64,000 bases of DNA from the NCBI RefSeq assembly GCF_963678635.1, contig NC_087069.1:28560776-28624775 (forward strand). The letters run 5' to 3'. The notes below the pieces were generated by a model that ran no database searches, was not told where the DNA came from, and saw nothing but the letters and a program-made list of their open reading frames with translations. The stretch comes from Symsagittifera roscoffensis. Taxonomy: Eukaryota > Xenacoelomorpha > Acoela > Convolutidae. Below, one piece after another: positions 21,220 through 30,775 of this stretch. Within the stretch, counting starts at the first letter, position 1. Every line of letters begins with the position of its first letter. The position numbers were made by a program, and so were the translations under genes.

Positions 21220-22750
21220 AGAACTCAAAGTTATGGCAATAATCCATGATCTCGACAATTAATCATCATCGGGAGATGACAATATCAACTACTTTTTAGT
21301 TAAATTATCTGCACCCTACTTAACTTTGCTCATTAACAAATCCTTCCTGCAACGCGTTTCCCCCGATGGAATAGAAAGAGCAAAAATTATCCCCACTTAC
21401 AATCACCGACCAAAACATTCCTGATTGTCCGGAGTAAACACTTTGAAATAACCATGTTCACTAGAATATACAATTATCTTGAAACGTTATCTCTGATTTA
21501 TTGCCGACAATTAGTTTTCGTTCGAAGCATAGTACCATTGATACACTTTTACCAAAAAAATGCGGTCATTCGCAAGCAAATTATAATTAATTTCTTTTTT
21601 GATTTGAAAAAAAAAACTTTCGTTACAGCAGAGCAAATTGGATTCATACGGAATTAGAGGGAATACCTACAATGTTGGTTTAGTTTGTACTTACGGGGAA
21701 GAAAGAAACCTGTAGAAATAAATGAAATGCGGTCATTCGCAAGCAAATTATAATTATTTTCTTTTTTGATTTGGAAAAAAAAACTTTTGTTACAGTAGTG
21801 CAAATTGAAATCATACGGAATTAGAGGGAATACCTACGATGTTGGTTTAGTTCGTACTTACGGGGAAGAAAGCAACCTGTGGAAATAAATGAAATATCCT
21901 CTAATTAGTCCACAATATCCTTTGGTGTTCCTCAAAGATCTTTTAGGTCCTTTACTGTTTCTGATTTTCATAAATGACCTACCTCATGTCTGTAGATCAT
22001 TTGAAATTGTTTTTTTTTGCGGATGACATCAATGTAGCTGCATTGGGACAAGCAGACTTTTCAACTAAAGAGGATTTACGTCTACTGAAATATTGGCCTA
22101 ATGACAAAAATTGATTATCAATATGAATAAAACAGTACAAATGATTGTTATGTCCTCCAGTTTGGCGATCTTTTATATAAAGAATTGTCATTTAAAAACT
22201 GAACAGTTTTGTAAGGTTTTGGGGGTTTGATTCAAAACTATCTTTTGTGTCCCACGTAGACCAAATTAAAACGCGATTGGCAAAAAAATCAAGCATTATT
22301 TTAAAACTACGACTTTTTATATATCTCGACATCAGTTTTTTGCTTACGATCGCAGTAACATCAAAACAACTTTTCAGTATGAAATTCTTGTATAATTTTG
22401 CTGTAGTTTTTTTTCCTTGATGACAACTTTCATGCTTCAGAAAAAGATATTGAAAACGATATATTTTAGAAATTGTGGTGACCATTCAGAAGATAATTTT
22501 GTGAAAAATCAACTACTATTAGAGCTTGAGCCTAATGCCTACGAGTTACTGAAACTTGTACTATGATCAATAAATAACCTCCAAGATTTTTCGAATAAGT
22601 TAAACAGTTTTGAATATCCACTAGGAGAAACTCGTGGGGGTAAATTAAATCTGATGAAAGAAATATTTAGGAAAAAAGGTTTAAATGGCATTCAGAAATC
22701 TACCGGGGATCTAGAATTTTCAGTCTGCTTAAGACAAGCGAAGAAGGATT
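21220..22750 (+). pseudogene. Non-LTR retrotransposon (LINE) reverse transcriptase remnant
   Basis: Reverse transcriptase blocks occur in order but in shifting frames. They are KIIPTYNHRPK (fingers) near 21390, RSKHSTIDTLLPKK near 21530, FFDLKKTF (motif A) near 21600, WFSSYLRGRKQPVEINE near 21850, GPLLFLIFINDLP and FFADD (catalytic motif C) near 21945-22030, DSKLSFVSHVDQIKTRLAKK near 22235, and a thumb-like QKKILKTIYF near 22440. These are typical of Jockey/CR1/RTE-type elements. Several stops and frameshifts and an internal 167-bp duplication show the copy is dead. It lies in the first intron of the ABCG pseudogene, in the same orientation. No endonuclease domain was recognised upstream. Confidence 0.85.
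21561..21894 (+). repeat. 167-bp tandem duplication inside the LINE reverse transcriptase
   Basis: Units 21561-21727 and 21728-21894 both start TGCGGTCATTCGCAAGCAAA and both end at GAAATAAATGAAAT. They differ by scattered substitutions. The unit spans reverse transcriptase motif A (FFDLKK) to the SYLRGRKQ block, so the palm is partly doubled. Confidence 0.85.
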
Positions 22751-23313
22751 AGAAAATGCAAACATAACGAAATTAAAATTTTTTATCAGAATTTCGGAAA
22801 AGGATAACTGTTAAGTAATAACGAGCTGGCAACTTTAGTTTTTGATTTTTAAATACAAGGAACTTCAAAAATTTGAGTCAATGCTACAGGGTTGATAATT
22901 TTGGGTCGCGAATTTTGTGGAAAAAATTGAGCAGTATTTAAAAAAAAAACTTTTCTGTCTGCTGTCTTGCCATGCTATTTTAGTGATCTCTCGCAGTTGG
23001 TGAGAAGCTTTGCTTCACCTCTGTTATTAACGTGAAACCAATTAGCTTTCGTGAATTCAATTTGGAACGACTAGTTACAAGGATCAGTAGACCGATTAGT
23101 TTAATTTTGGTTAAAAGTTTGTTTTCGCATATTTGAAAAATATAATTTAATCATTTTCATTAGTACGCGAAAAGCATTACGTTGACAATTGGTCCTTTTA
23201 TTCGCAATTTTTTTTGTATGGTCAGAAAATGTTTTAATCTCCGCAAATAATATGTGCAAGTGAAATCTGAAACAAGTGCTTTTGATTTGGATACTTTAGG
23301 TTTGAATTCGGAA
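22751..23313. other. Intronic stretch before the Walker A exon
   Basis: No coding similarity. Near 23000 a short GAAGCTTTGCTTCACCTCTGTT motif resembles the GCTTCGCCTCTGT tails seen at 24.02 and 35.85 kb, suggesting a small SINE-like remnant. Confidence 0.35.
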
Positions 23314-23590
23314 GGGTTATTTGATGGAGTGGCAGAATCTGTCCTACACTGTTCCCTGTAGTCGCCTGCCCTGGAAACGGGCTCGCAAGGTACTACTCCT
23401 TCAGAGTATAACTGGCCACGTGCACAAAGGAGGCATCATGGCCCTGATGGATCCCTCTAGAAGCGCAAAGACTACTCTACTGGATATCAGGCAGATCGCG
23501 AGTCAAGTTGAGAAATCCTGGGCGAGACTCTCATCAACGGCATTCCCAGAAACTCGGACTGAGCAGAACATTTTTGTCAAATTTTGCGTA
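23314..23590 (+). pseudogene. ABCG pseudogene, Walker A exon
   Basis: The translation reads MEWQNLSYTVP, then KVLLLQSITGHVHKGGIMAL, then MDPSRSAKTTLLDI. The order and spacing fit the start of an ABCG nucleotide-binding domain. Three glycines of the P-loop are replaced (G to D, R and A), which should abolish phosphate binding. Immediately downstream the recognisable continuation (ILGETLINGIPRNSD) is in another frame and contains a stop. Confidence 0.8.
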
Positions 23591-23849
23591 CTTTTACCTC
23601 ATTTTCGTTGCCTTGAGGGAAGATAGAAGAATTTTTCAAATGTTTGCAAATGGGGTAAAAGCATAACCAATGGATTACAGGTACTATTGCGAATAGTAAA
23701 GAGATCCCGCCTAAATATGATATCAAGTTCGACCCCTTTTGAGCTTTCCCAAAATCATCTGGTAGAAATGCAGCCTGCACAGTTTGGTGGCACTTTTGCT
23801 ATAACCACCACTCGAAAGGTTGGAAATTTTTTTCAATCTTATGTCTGCT

Positions 23850-24035
23850 TCATTTGTGGTTAGTTTGACCGTAAAAAAGCACCCGTGACGCGAAGTCGCT
23901 GGATCGAATCCGACACAGCTAAAAAGTTTTACTAATTCGAAGCTTTTTTCTATTTTTCCTTATTTCTCTTTATATAGCTACTTTTTTGTCTTTTTTTCTC
24001 GCAGGTGTTTGCGAAGCGCGTTTTCGCCTCTTTGT
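23850..24035 (+). repeat. Possible tRNA-derived SINE remnant
   Basis: TGGTTAGTTTGACCG resembles a pol III A box and GGATCGAATCC a B box about 40 bases later. A pyrimidine-rich stretch and a GCGAAGCGCGTTTTCGCCTC hairpin tail follow. The same tail type appears at 35.83 kb. The acceptor stem does not pair, so it is not a functional tRNA gene. Confidence 0.4.
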
Positions 24036-24130
24036 AGAAAGTCATGTTCCAGGAGTTTTTTCTACAAAGTCATGTTCAGGAGTTTTTTTTCTATTAAGTC
24101 ATGTTCAGGAGTTTTTTTTCTATTAAGTAA
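24036..24130 (+). repeat. Tandem repeat of about 29 bp before the Walker B exon
   Basis: AAGTCATGTTCAGGAGTTTT followed by a T-rich tail and CTATTA is repeated about four times, the last copy running into the ABCG exon start. It occupies the place of the normal branch point and pyrimidine tract. Confidence 0.75.
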
Positions 24131-24473
24131 TGGTCAGTAGTTTCGAACCTACACATGTTACGTGGATGTTAGCGACGCCTTACGAAATGTTCACAGTGAA
24201 GGAAACGATGATGTTCACAGTTAATCTTTGCTTCCCGACATCCATGTCTTACGAGGACCAGAGTCGAAAGGTGCGCAGTGTTTTGAACGAGGTGGGCTTG
24301 GAATCATGCAAACATACGCGCATGGGCTTTCGACCGGTCAGAATCGACGCCTGAGTTTTGAACTGAACTTCTGAAGGAGTCTTGGGTTTTGCTTCTGATC
24401 GAACCTTTGTCTGGATTAGATGGAGCAGCTGCCTCGAATATAATGAATATTCTGACCAATCTTGCAGATACAG
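24130..24473 (+). pseudogene. ABCG pseudogene, exon with FTVKET and Walker B
   Basis: MFTVKETMMFTVNLCFPTS and VRSVLNEVGLESCKHTRMG match the ABCG region after Walker A. QNRRLSFELNF in another frame is what remains of the segment after the signature motif. LLKESWVLLLIEPLSGLDGA matches Walker B and the D-loop, but the Walker B aspartate is isoleucine. TGA stops fall in between. The exon ends GATACAG/GTAAAT in phase 1, matching the next exon. Confidence 0.8.
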
Positions 24474-25949
24474 GTAAATTTTGCCAATTGTTGCTCATGA
24501 AAACAAAAAAATGAAACCAGTTGCTTCGTTGATGTTGTTGCCCTATGAGCGATCCTGATATGTGTGAGTAAAATTATATAATTAATTCTGTAACTGGATA
24601 TCGTTTGGAAACAATTTATTATCATTATTGGTTTGATTATTTATAAAAATTGTTTGGGCCTTGTATTTTAAAATCCGGGCTACCAAATTTTGATAAGTTT
24701 TTCAGCGCCAGAATGATTATTGCATTAGCTCACATCAAGGAGCCCAAAAAAACTAAGCAAGACAATTACAGTTCCCACGACCGAAGCTGTGGAGTAGTTT
24801 TTGGTTCGGATGTCTTTTTTCACGCAAATCCAAGAACCACTAAAACACCTCAGATGGCTATGAAAACGTGTAGGATGGGTATTTGAACGCCAAAAGCCCA
24901 CTAGTTGTTTTTTATACCTGTCTTTTTTCTTTAATTAAGGGTAAAAGAACGAAGTGATTTTCACTTATATAGGTCTTGATGATTTTGTCTGTTTGTTTAT
25001 TTGTTTGTTGTTCTGCCCCGCCCCCTTTAAACTCTAACCAGCTTAACAAATACAATTTCACACCCTACTTTTTGTAAAAACCATTATAAAACAATTTCTA
25101 TAACTAAACACCGTGCTAATCCAAAATGAAAAGAAAACTTACTTCGAAGGGATCTTCGGTAAACATCAAAGAATTAAATGAGAGAAATTTTTATCATTCA
25201 AGCAAAACAATTTCGCGCTACTTAGGTCGCGTAATTTTTGAACAGAAATGACCTTGCCAATAAATTCAATGAATTGTCCCAAACCAAAATGAAATGACCT
25301 GGCCAATTTTTTCAATGAATCATTTCAAAAAAACCAAGCAATAGTTCAATGAACTTCAAAGACCCGCAAATAATTAGAAGGCCTTCCACTAGTATGGCCT
25401 AGTTTTCTAATTTTACAGACGTTTTCAGCCGGTATACAACTTTTTAAAAGGTTAAATCAACAACCAAAGCCTAAAAATCAAAACTTGTTAGAATCTTTTT
25501 CGATTTTAAACTTATATACTGATCGCTTTGTCAGTTTTTTTTGAGTTGTTGGCACATAAATACAAAATTAAGGTTTGTGATCCCCTAGTGCCAACCCAGC
25601 ATCTGAAAAAATGAGGGCGATTGTCCTGGGATTAAACTGCTGAGGCGCGAGCCAAGTTCTTGCCTTAAGTTACGTTTCCGGGAGTCTGCAAGGAAATGTA
25701 TTTTCAAAAAAATCTGGCAAAACCTTAAGTAGGATTAAAATTTGAATTTTAATAATACGAAAGAAAAAAACAAATATGAAACAAGTTGTACATCGGTATA
25801 ACACAAATTAGATAACGCTATGAAAAATTACAAATCAGTTTTGTCTTGTTAAAAGGACATTGTTTTATACTCTTTCAATTAATACTCGGTACTTTTTCTT
25901 TTTATTTGAACTAATGGCCACTCGATACATCAAAAAAATATATGTTTTT
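24474..25949. other. Intronic stretch of the ABCG pseudogene
   Basis: No coding similarity recognised. A short duplicated block, GAAATGACC(T/G)TGGCCAAT-like, occurs near 25245 and 25290. The rest is plain A+T-rich sequence. Confidence 0.35.
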
Positions 25950-27200
25950 GTAGGAGGCGTCTTTTTACAGGCTGCCCACTACTTTACACATGTTAAGGTG
26001 GGCTCCGCTGAAATAGTATTTGATGCCGTCCTTCGAAACTATTTGTTGTTTCAGCAATCCTACTCAGGGCCGAATCTCGCTGGTTCCACAGGACGGATGG
26101 GAAAAAAACCTCACGTTTTAGCACCAAGTAGAGCCAAATTACAGGCAGAACTTGTCAATTTTCTCAGTTTTTTCGGGTTCTAAACAATTTCTGTCGCATA
26201 AATTCTGAATTTCCTGAACGATCATATCATAGGAAAATTTTTTTCAACTGCAAGGGAAGGCAGCATTTTTAAAGCCAGCGCTACATCTTGATTTGTTTTG
26301 TAGGTCACTTTCAGACCCAATTCTTTAATTTTTCTTTTGTAACTCTGGGAGAGATGGAAAAACAATCCACTAACTGTGCTTCGGTGAATGTTTTTTGGAA
26401 GAACTAAAAAGCAGCTTGCTCAAAATGTAACAAAAATTTTTCAGGCTGGCAGTTGGGTGCTCAATCAATTAACGCCTGCAAAAAGCGATCGTACGTTTTT
26501 TCGGTTTTATTAAGCTGGAAGGCGTATATGCCAGATACGCTAACATGAATTGAATATACCTGATAGAACATTTCTGGATTAAGTTTAGAAGTACCATCGG
26601 CTAACCAGAAAAAAACTCTGAGCATTCCGGGTTGCCGAACAAAATGTTTCGCTCGTGAGCATTTGATCCACTGCCATATCGGATAAAATTTTCAAAACTA
26701 TCAGGGATCTCGAAATTTTGCGCAACGGGGATAGTTGGTATATTTACATCTAACTGCTTAAGTATGCGCGCAGCCGTTGGAATCATTTTTCTTCAGTTGG
26801 GAGGGCAAACTGAGTGGCCAAACCATTTGTAACTTGCAAAACCGCCAGCCGGGGTAAATCTCTCGCTGAGAATTTTTGTGTGCTTGATGACAATTCGGGC
26901 ATCTGTTTTTCCCGCTGAAAAGTCATGGTTATGCCCTCCCGCGTCTCAATCAATTCGCTATTTTCTGTAATGGTAGGTGCTCGATATTTATGTTTTCGGT
27001 ATTTTGAGCAAACCGAATGTACGGTAACTTGTTTTTCGCCTGAAAAAAAATTGGTGGAAGCATGCTATAGGTATTGGCTTGTTTTTAGATGAAACTGTGA
27101 ATTCGAAGGAAGACTCAATCATAATTTTTTTGTGTGTTTGCATTTGTTTATCAGTTGAGTAAAGTATAAAGTGACTGTCAGAAATAAATTTTAGCCTCAT
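25950..27200 (-). pseudogene. FLYWCH/MULE transposase, decayed copy
   Basis: Read on the minus strand from high to low coordinates, conserved pieces follow the order of MULE transposases that carry a FLYWCH zinc finger. They are a FLYWCH-like start (FTVSSKNKPIPIACFHQFFF) and GGHNHDFS near 26930, FWLADGTSKLNPEMFYQVYS near 26600 with the first catalytic aspartate, AFQLNKTEKTYDRFLQAL near 26490, HFEQAAF near 26430 where the second aspartate is histidine, GLFFHLSQSYKRKIKELGL near 26330, and ETTNSFEGRHQ near 26040 with the catalytic glutamate. The pieces lie in different frames with stops between, so the transposase is inactive. It lies antisense in the intron before the ABCG H-loop exon. Terminal inverted repeats were not identified. 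Confidence 0.85.
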
Positions 27201-27943
27201 TTTAGCATGTATAACTAGGATAATGGTAAAACAAGCTTTTCATTTTGGTGCATGCGTTAGTTGAAGGATTACCTTTGGTGTGATAAGCGTTAGGATAATG
27301 AATTCATACAGCAGTAATTTAAGTATTGAAATGACTAGGTGTTGAAATGTACGGTCTTGAACTGCAAAATAGAAGTTAAATTAATGTGGATGAAAATTGT
27401 TTTGAAGTGAAATGACTAGTTTTTAAAATGTACGGTGTTGAATTGTTTGGTAATAAATTGAAGGATACTGTTTTATCATGAAATTTACTTCACACTCAAA
27501 TTTGTTTTTTTTTCGCGGGTCGATTTTTGATTTTTTTTTTTTCAAGTTCAGTTCGTTTCTTTCAAAAAAAGGAAGATAAATTACGGTATTGAACAGCAAA
27601 AGTGCCTCGAAAAGGTCAAGTTAAAGTGAATTACTTCTAGTTTCAACATTGGTCATTTTCCTAATTCCTTGCGCGATAGAAAATTACATATTGATTTAGT
27701 TTCCTCTAATTGGGAAAACTTTGAGGAAAAATTGCCAATCATAAACCGTATTTCAACTTAAAAGAACTTCTTTGTGATATACTTTTCTCGAAAATTGAAA
27801 TTTACAATCCGCTATTGTTGGGTTTCCTTGTTTTACACTGTTCCAACTTGTCCGTTGGCTGTGCTTTTATTCAATAAAATAAATTTGCTGCATAAGCTCA
27901 AAATGATGTTGATGTTTGTTTTGTCTTTTGCTTGTGGCTGCAG
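27201..27943. other. Intronic stretch with a small degenerate repeat
   Basis: GAAATGACTAGGTGTTGAAATGT at about 27330 is partly repeated at about 27408. No coding similarity was recognised before the next ABCG exon. Confidence 0.35.
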
Positions 27944-28140
27944 CCAAGACAGTGATCTTCTCTGTGCACCAGTCCCCCTCGCGAGTGTGGAACACATTCT
28001 CCTCCCTCACTCTCCTGTCGGGGGGACTACTTCTGTACGCTGGTCCAGTCAATGAAGCCATCCCAATGCTCACTACTGCCTCTGGCCAGGACATTCATCT
28101 CAACTGCAACCTTGCTGACTGGTCAACAAGGACTTCAAAG
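27944..28140 (+). pseudogene. ABCG pseudogene, H-loop exon
   Basis: Acceptor GGCTGCAG and donor AAAG/GTAAGC bound 197 bp that is open in the right phase. KTVIFSVHQSPSRVWNTF holds the H-loop histidine in the S-V-H-Q context, and LTLLSGGLLLYAGPVNEAIP is the ABCG block that follows it. CNLADWSTRTSK matches the N-P-A-D-W segment. This is the best preserved exon and shows no stop. Confidence 0.85.
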
Positions 28141-28599
28141 GTAAGCATGAGTATATTTAGTACCAAATTAACTGAAAAAGCAATTGGTTTTTTTGATAAA
28201 ATGTGACATGCAAAAGCTAAATTTTCCGACAGCTTTTATGTCTCTAGGTTCTCTGGAACATCAAAATTGCATGCTCAACTCTGTCAAAACGAGAAAATTA
28301 TCTTTTAAATTAAAATAGTCTGTCCAATTTACAACTCCCTTTTTCCGGAATGTTGTTGAACGTTAGAGGTTATGTTTAAAGGACCTGTATAAATTGCTTC
28401 GATGGTAAAGATCATATTTGACTGAATCAATCATTTTGTTATTGTTAATTCGTCAAAATCTGTCTGTTTCGATTTTTATCTTCTATTGCTTTCAAATCAA
28501 TTAGCAAAGCAATTAGAATGAAAAAGTCATCCTAATTGGAAGCCAGTATTCCGCTAATTCATTTACCTTGTATTCAGTGTAAGTTTGCTTAGGCCTCGT
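28141..28599. other. Intron between the H-loop and linker exons
   Basis: No features recognised apart from the flanking splice signals. Confidence 0.4.
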
Positions 28600-28884
28600 G
28601 AAGATTGACAAGCCTAATGATGTGTACCTGAGCTCTCAACTACATCGGGACATCTTCGACACAATTAAATTTGAGGGAGAATGTCGTGTGTTGCAGTTCC
28701 TGCACGAGAACCCTCGATATCTGGAGGATAACACCAAACACCGATTCAGAGCCGGTGAAGCTTCCCAGATTCGCTACCTGACCATGCATGCTCTGTAGAA
28801 CAATTTATTGCTTTCTGGACTCTACTGATCTCGTATTGTGATTTTCATCCCTCTGAACCTGATAATTGCTGCGATGTTCACTCG
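28600..28884 (+). pseudogene. ABCG pseudogene, linker exon with start of first membrane helix
   Basis: An open segment (KIDKPNDVYLSSQLHRDIFD to GEASQIRYLTMHAL) fits the linker of ABCG proteins that leads into the first transmembrane helix. A TAG at 28796-28798 and a TGA nearby interrupt what would continue as NNLLLSGLY and IPLNLIIAAMFTR, a helix-like continuation. The exon would end at CACTCG/GTAGAT, the exact point where the 1.94-kb tandem array begins. Confidence 0.65.
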
Positions 28885-30269
28885 GTAGATTAGCATTAAA
28901 GACGAATAAAAACCGGGCATGATATTTTTTGTTCAGTCGTATCTCGTAATAATGACTGTCGCCGCGTTGCCATATCTAATTCTAGCTCACCCAGTGTTCT
29001 GTAAATGTTTCTAGAATATAAGGTTATAAAACTTTTTAAAAAGTTTTAATCTTGTTGTTATAGGAAACTTGCACTGACTTGATTTCGAAAAACTGTTCAT
29101 AAATTGGACGCATTAAACAGTTGAACCCAGTCTATGATGAAGATCTGTCAATACTTGGAATGGAATATGACCCCTTTGGAGAAAAAAACAGTGAAAAATA
29201 GTTAAGAGTGAACTCTTATAGCAAACCGCTTGCCTCCAGTAATGGATAGAATCAAACAAAAGTTTTTTCTCTCTTAAGTGCCAATTTTAATTTTCATCAA
29301 TTTTTTTTCTCAAACAAAGAACTTGAAAGTATCAAAAATTGGTTTCATAATGAGCTATAAATGTATCAAAGTGTGGATTCAATCACTTCAATGTGTTGAT
29401 AGCTTCTTGAGCGCAACTCTTGAGCGTATTATTCGATTATGTATCTTCAACTAGTCTTTCTCTCTCGAACATGTTTTGTTTGACTAAATTCTGCATAATT
29501 GTATTTCAAGTGAAATCCTTAAATTCTAAAAAAAATGATCTCTTAAGAACAGACGTGAAATATAATAACGCGAGTCTATTTCAGTTGGGAAAATGGGTAA
29601 AGATCATTGAAAAATAGACAACTTAAGAAGTAGACGACAGAAGAAAAATGAAATACGAAACAGATTTTTCGGCAACATTTTTCTTCTGGAAATTTTTTTT
29701 TCTTCAGTTTGTTTGGTCTTAGTTTCTATCCTCATGATATCTGAGAACTTATAATTGCAACCCGAAAAAAATTAATGTTTCGTCGGATTTTTGAACAAAA
29801 AATCTATAAGTTTCTCGACGTTTTCTACTTTTTAAAGACTTTTTATGACGATTTTTCCCTGATCAACAAGCGTTTACCCAGAAATTGCCTGCATAGTTGC
29901 CGCTCAATGCTCAATAAAATTGTAAACGATTTTTTAAAGCTGGCAATAGTGATTTGCTACATGTTTTCATCGAAATGATTTTAATTTGAGACAAACATAC
30001 GACAATTGTGGGTGTTGTTTTTTGGCGTTTTTTTGATTTAACGATTCGGTGGCTTTCTGTATCGCAAGTGGCGCAAAACACAGTTTCGCCTCTGTGTGTT
30101 TTTTTCTTTCGACTTTTAAACTAATGGGATAATTACCCCTGCGATAGCAAGTGTATTGCAACCGGGTACTACACTTTTTTCCCGTAAAAAACTGTGTTCA
30201 CAGAACGGTCAAAATTAAAAGTTTTAATTTCAGGTTCAGTTCATGCTGAGTTTTAAAATCTTTGCGTCT

Positions 30270-30345
30270 CCGGCTTACTTGGTCTGAAGGTGACAACTAA
30301 ACCTGGGATGGTAAAAGTCCTGGATTCGAATCTTAGAGGACCTGT
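30270..30345 (+). repeat. tRNA-like segment within the 1.94-kb unit (copies near 32.21 and 34.15 kb)
   Basis: CTTACTTGGTCTGAAGGTG resembles a pol III A box and TGGATTCGAATCTTAGAGG holds a B box (GATTCGAATCT). In the other two units the B box reads GGTTTCGAATCT. Stems do not close as in a real tRNA. This may be a tRNA-derived SINE head trapped in the repeat unit. Confidence 0.4.
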
Positions 30346-30636
30346 TTTTGTTTTTTCAAACGAGAAATTTTGTTTCAAAAAAAAAACTGACGGCTTATTA
30401 TTTGCCTGCTTATGTTTTGTCGGTTTAGTTGACAAATCGTAGAATTGTTTTTATTGCTTTACGCAATATACATTTTAGTTGCTTTTAGTGTTTTGATTCA
30501 CTTCTACCGTTTGTATTTTTTGCTTACCCGTACTGAACAAAATGGAATTTGTTCGAATTTAGTATGAAAAAAGTATGCAGATTAAATTGAAATCGACGAT
30601 TTAAGTTGTAAAGAAGTAAGGTAGTCAAAAAAATTG

Positions 30637-30775
30637 GATCGATTCAAATCGATTTAATGTCAACGTTTGAAAAATCGATTGCAGTCAATTTTAAATCGAT
30701 TGGAATGGATCTTAAATCTGACATAAAGTGAAATCGATCCAATTCGATTTTCATTTGACCTTAATCGAGTTTTTT
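30637..30775. promoter_or_regulatory. Cluster of ATCGAT-type sites in each 1.94-kb unit
   Basis: About eight matches or near matches to AATCGATT/ATCGAT lie within roughly 140 bp, repeated near 32577-32715 and 34512-34655. The density and conservation in all copies stand out from the surrounding A+T-rich sequence. ATCGAT is the core site of several animal factors (for example Cut/Onecut and DREF-type), but binding here is inference. Confidence 0.4.

Larger units (their letters stand above)
20487..28884 (+). pseudogene. ABCG-type ABC transporter, decayed multi-exon copy
   Basis: ABCG half-transporters have an N-terminal nucleotide-binding domain followed by six membrane helices and export lipids, pigments or xenobiotics. 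Here the exons lie in the expected order: N-terminal segment (20487-20687), Walker A (about 23314-23590), the FTVKET to Walker B segment (about 24130-24473), the H-loop exon (27944-28140) and the linker with the start of the first helix (about 28600-28884). Exon borders such as CAG/GTAAAT at 24473 and CAG/CC at 27944 match in phase. Decay is clear. Walker A reads DPSRSAKTT instead of GPSGSGKTT. A frameshift precedes the ILGETLINGIPRNSD block. The LSGGE signature is missing and flanked by stops. Walker B reads VLLLIEPLSGLD, its aspartate lost. TAG and TGA stops interrupt the last exon. No further membrane helices were found. Introns contain a LINE and an antisense MULE. Confidence 0.8.
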
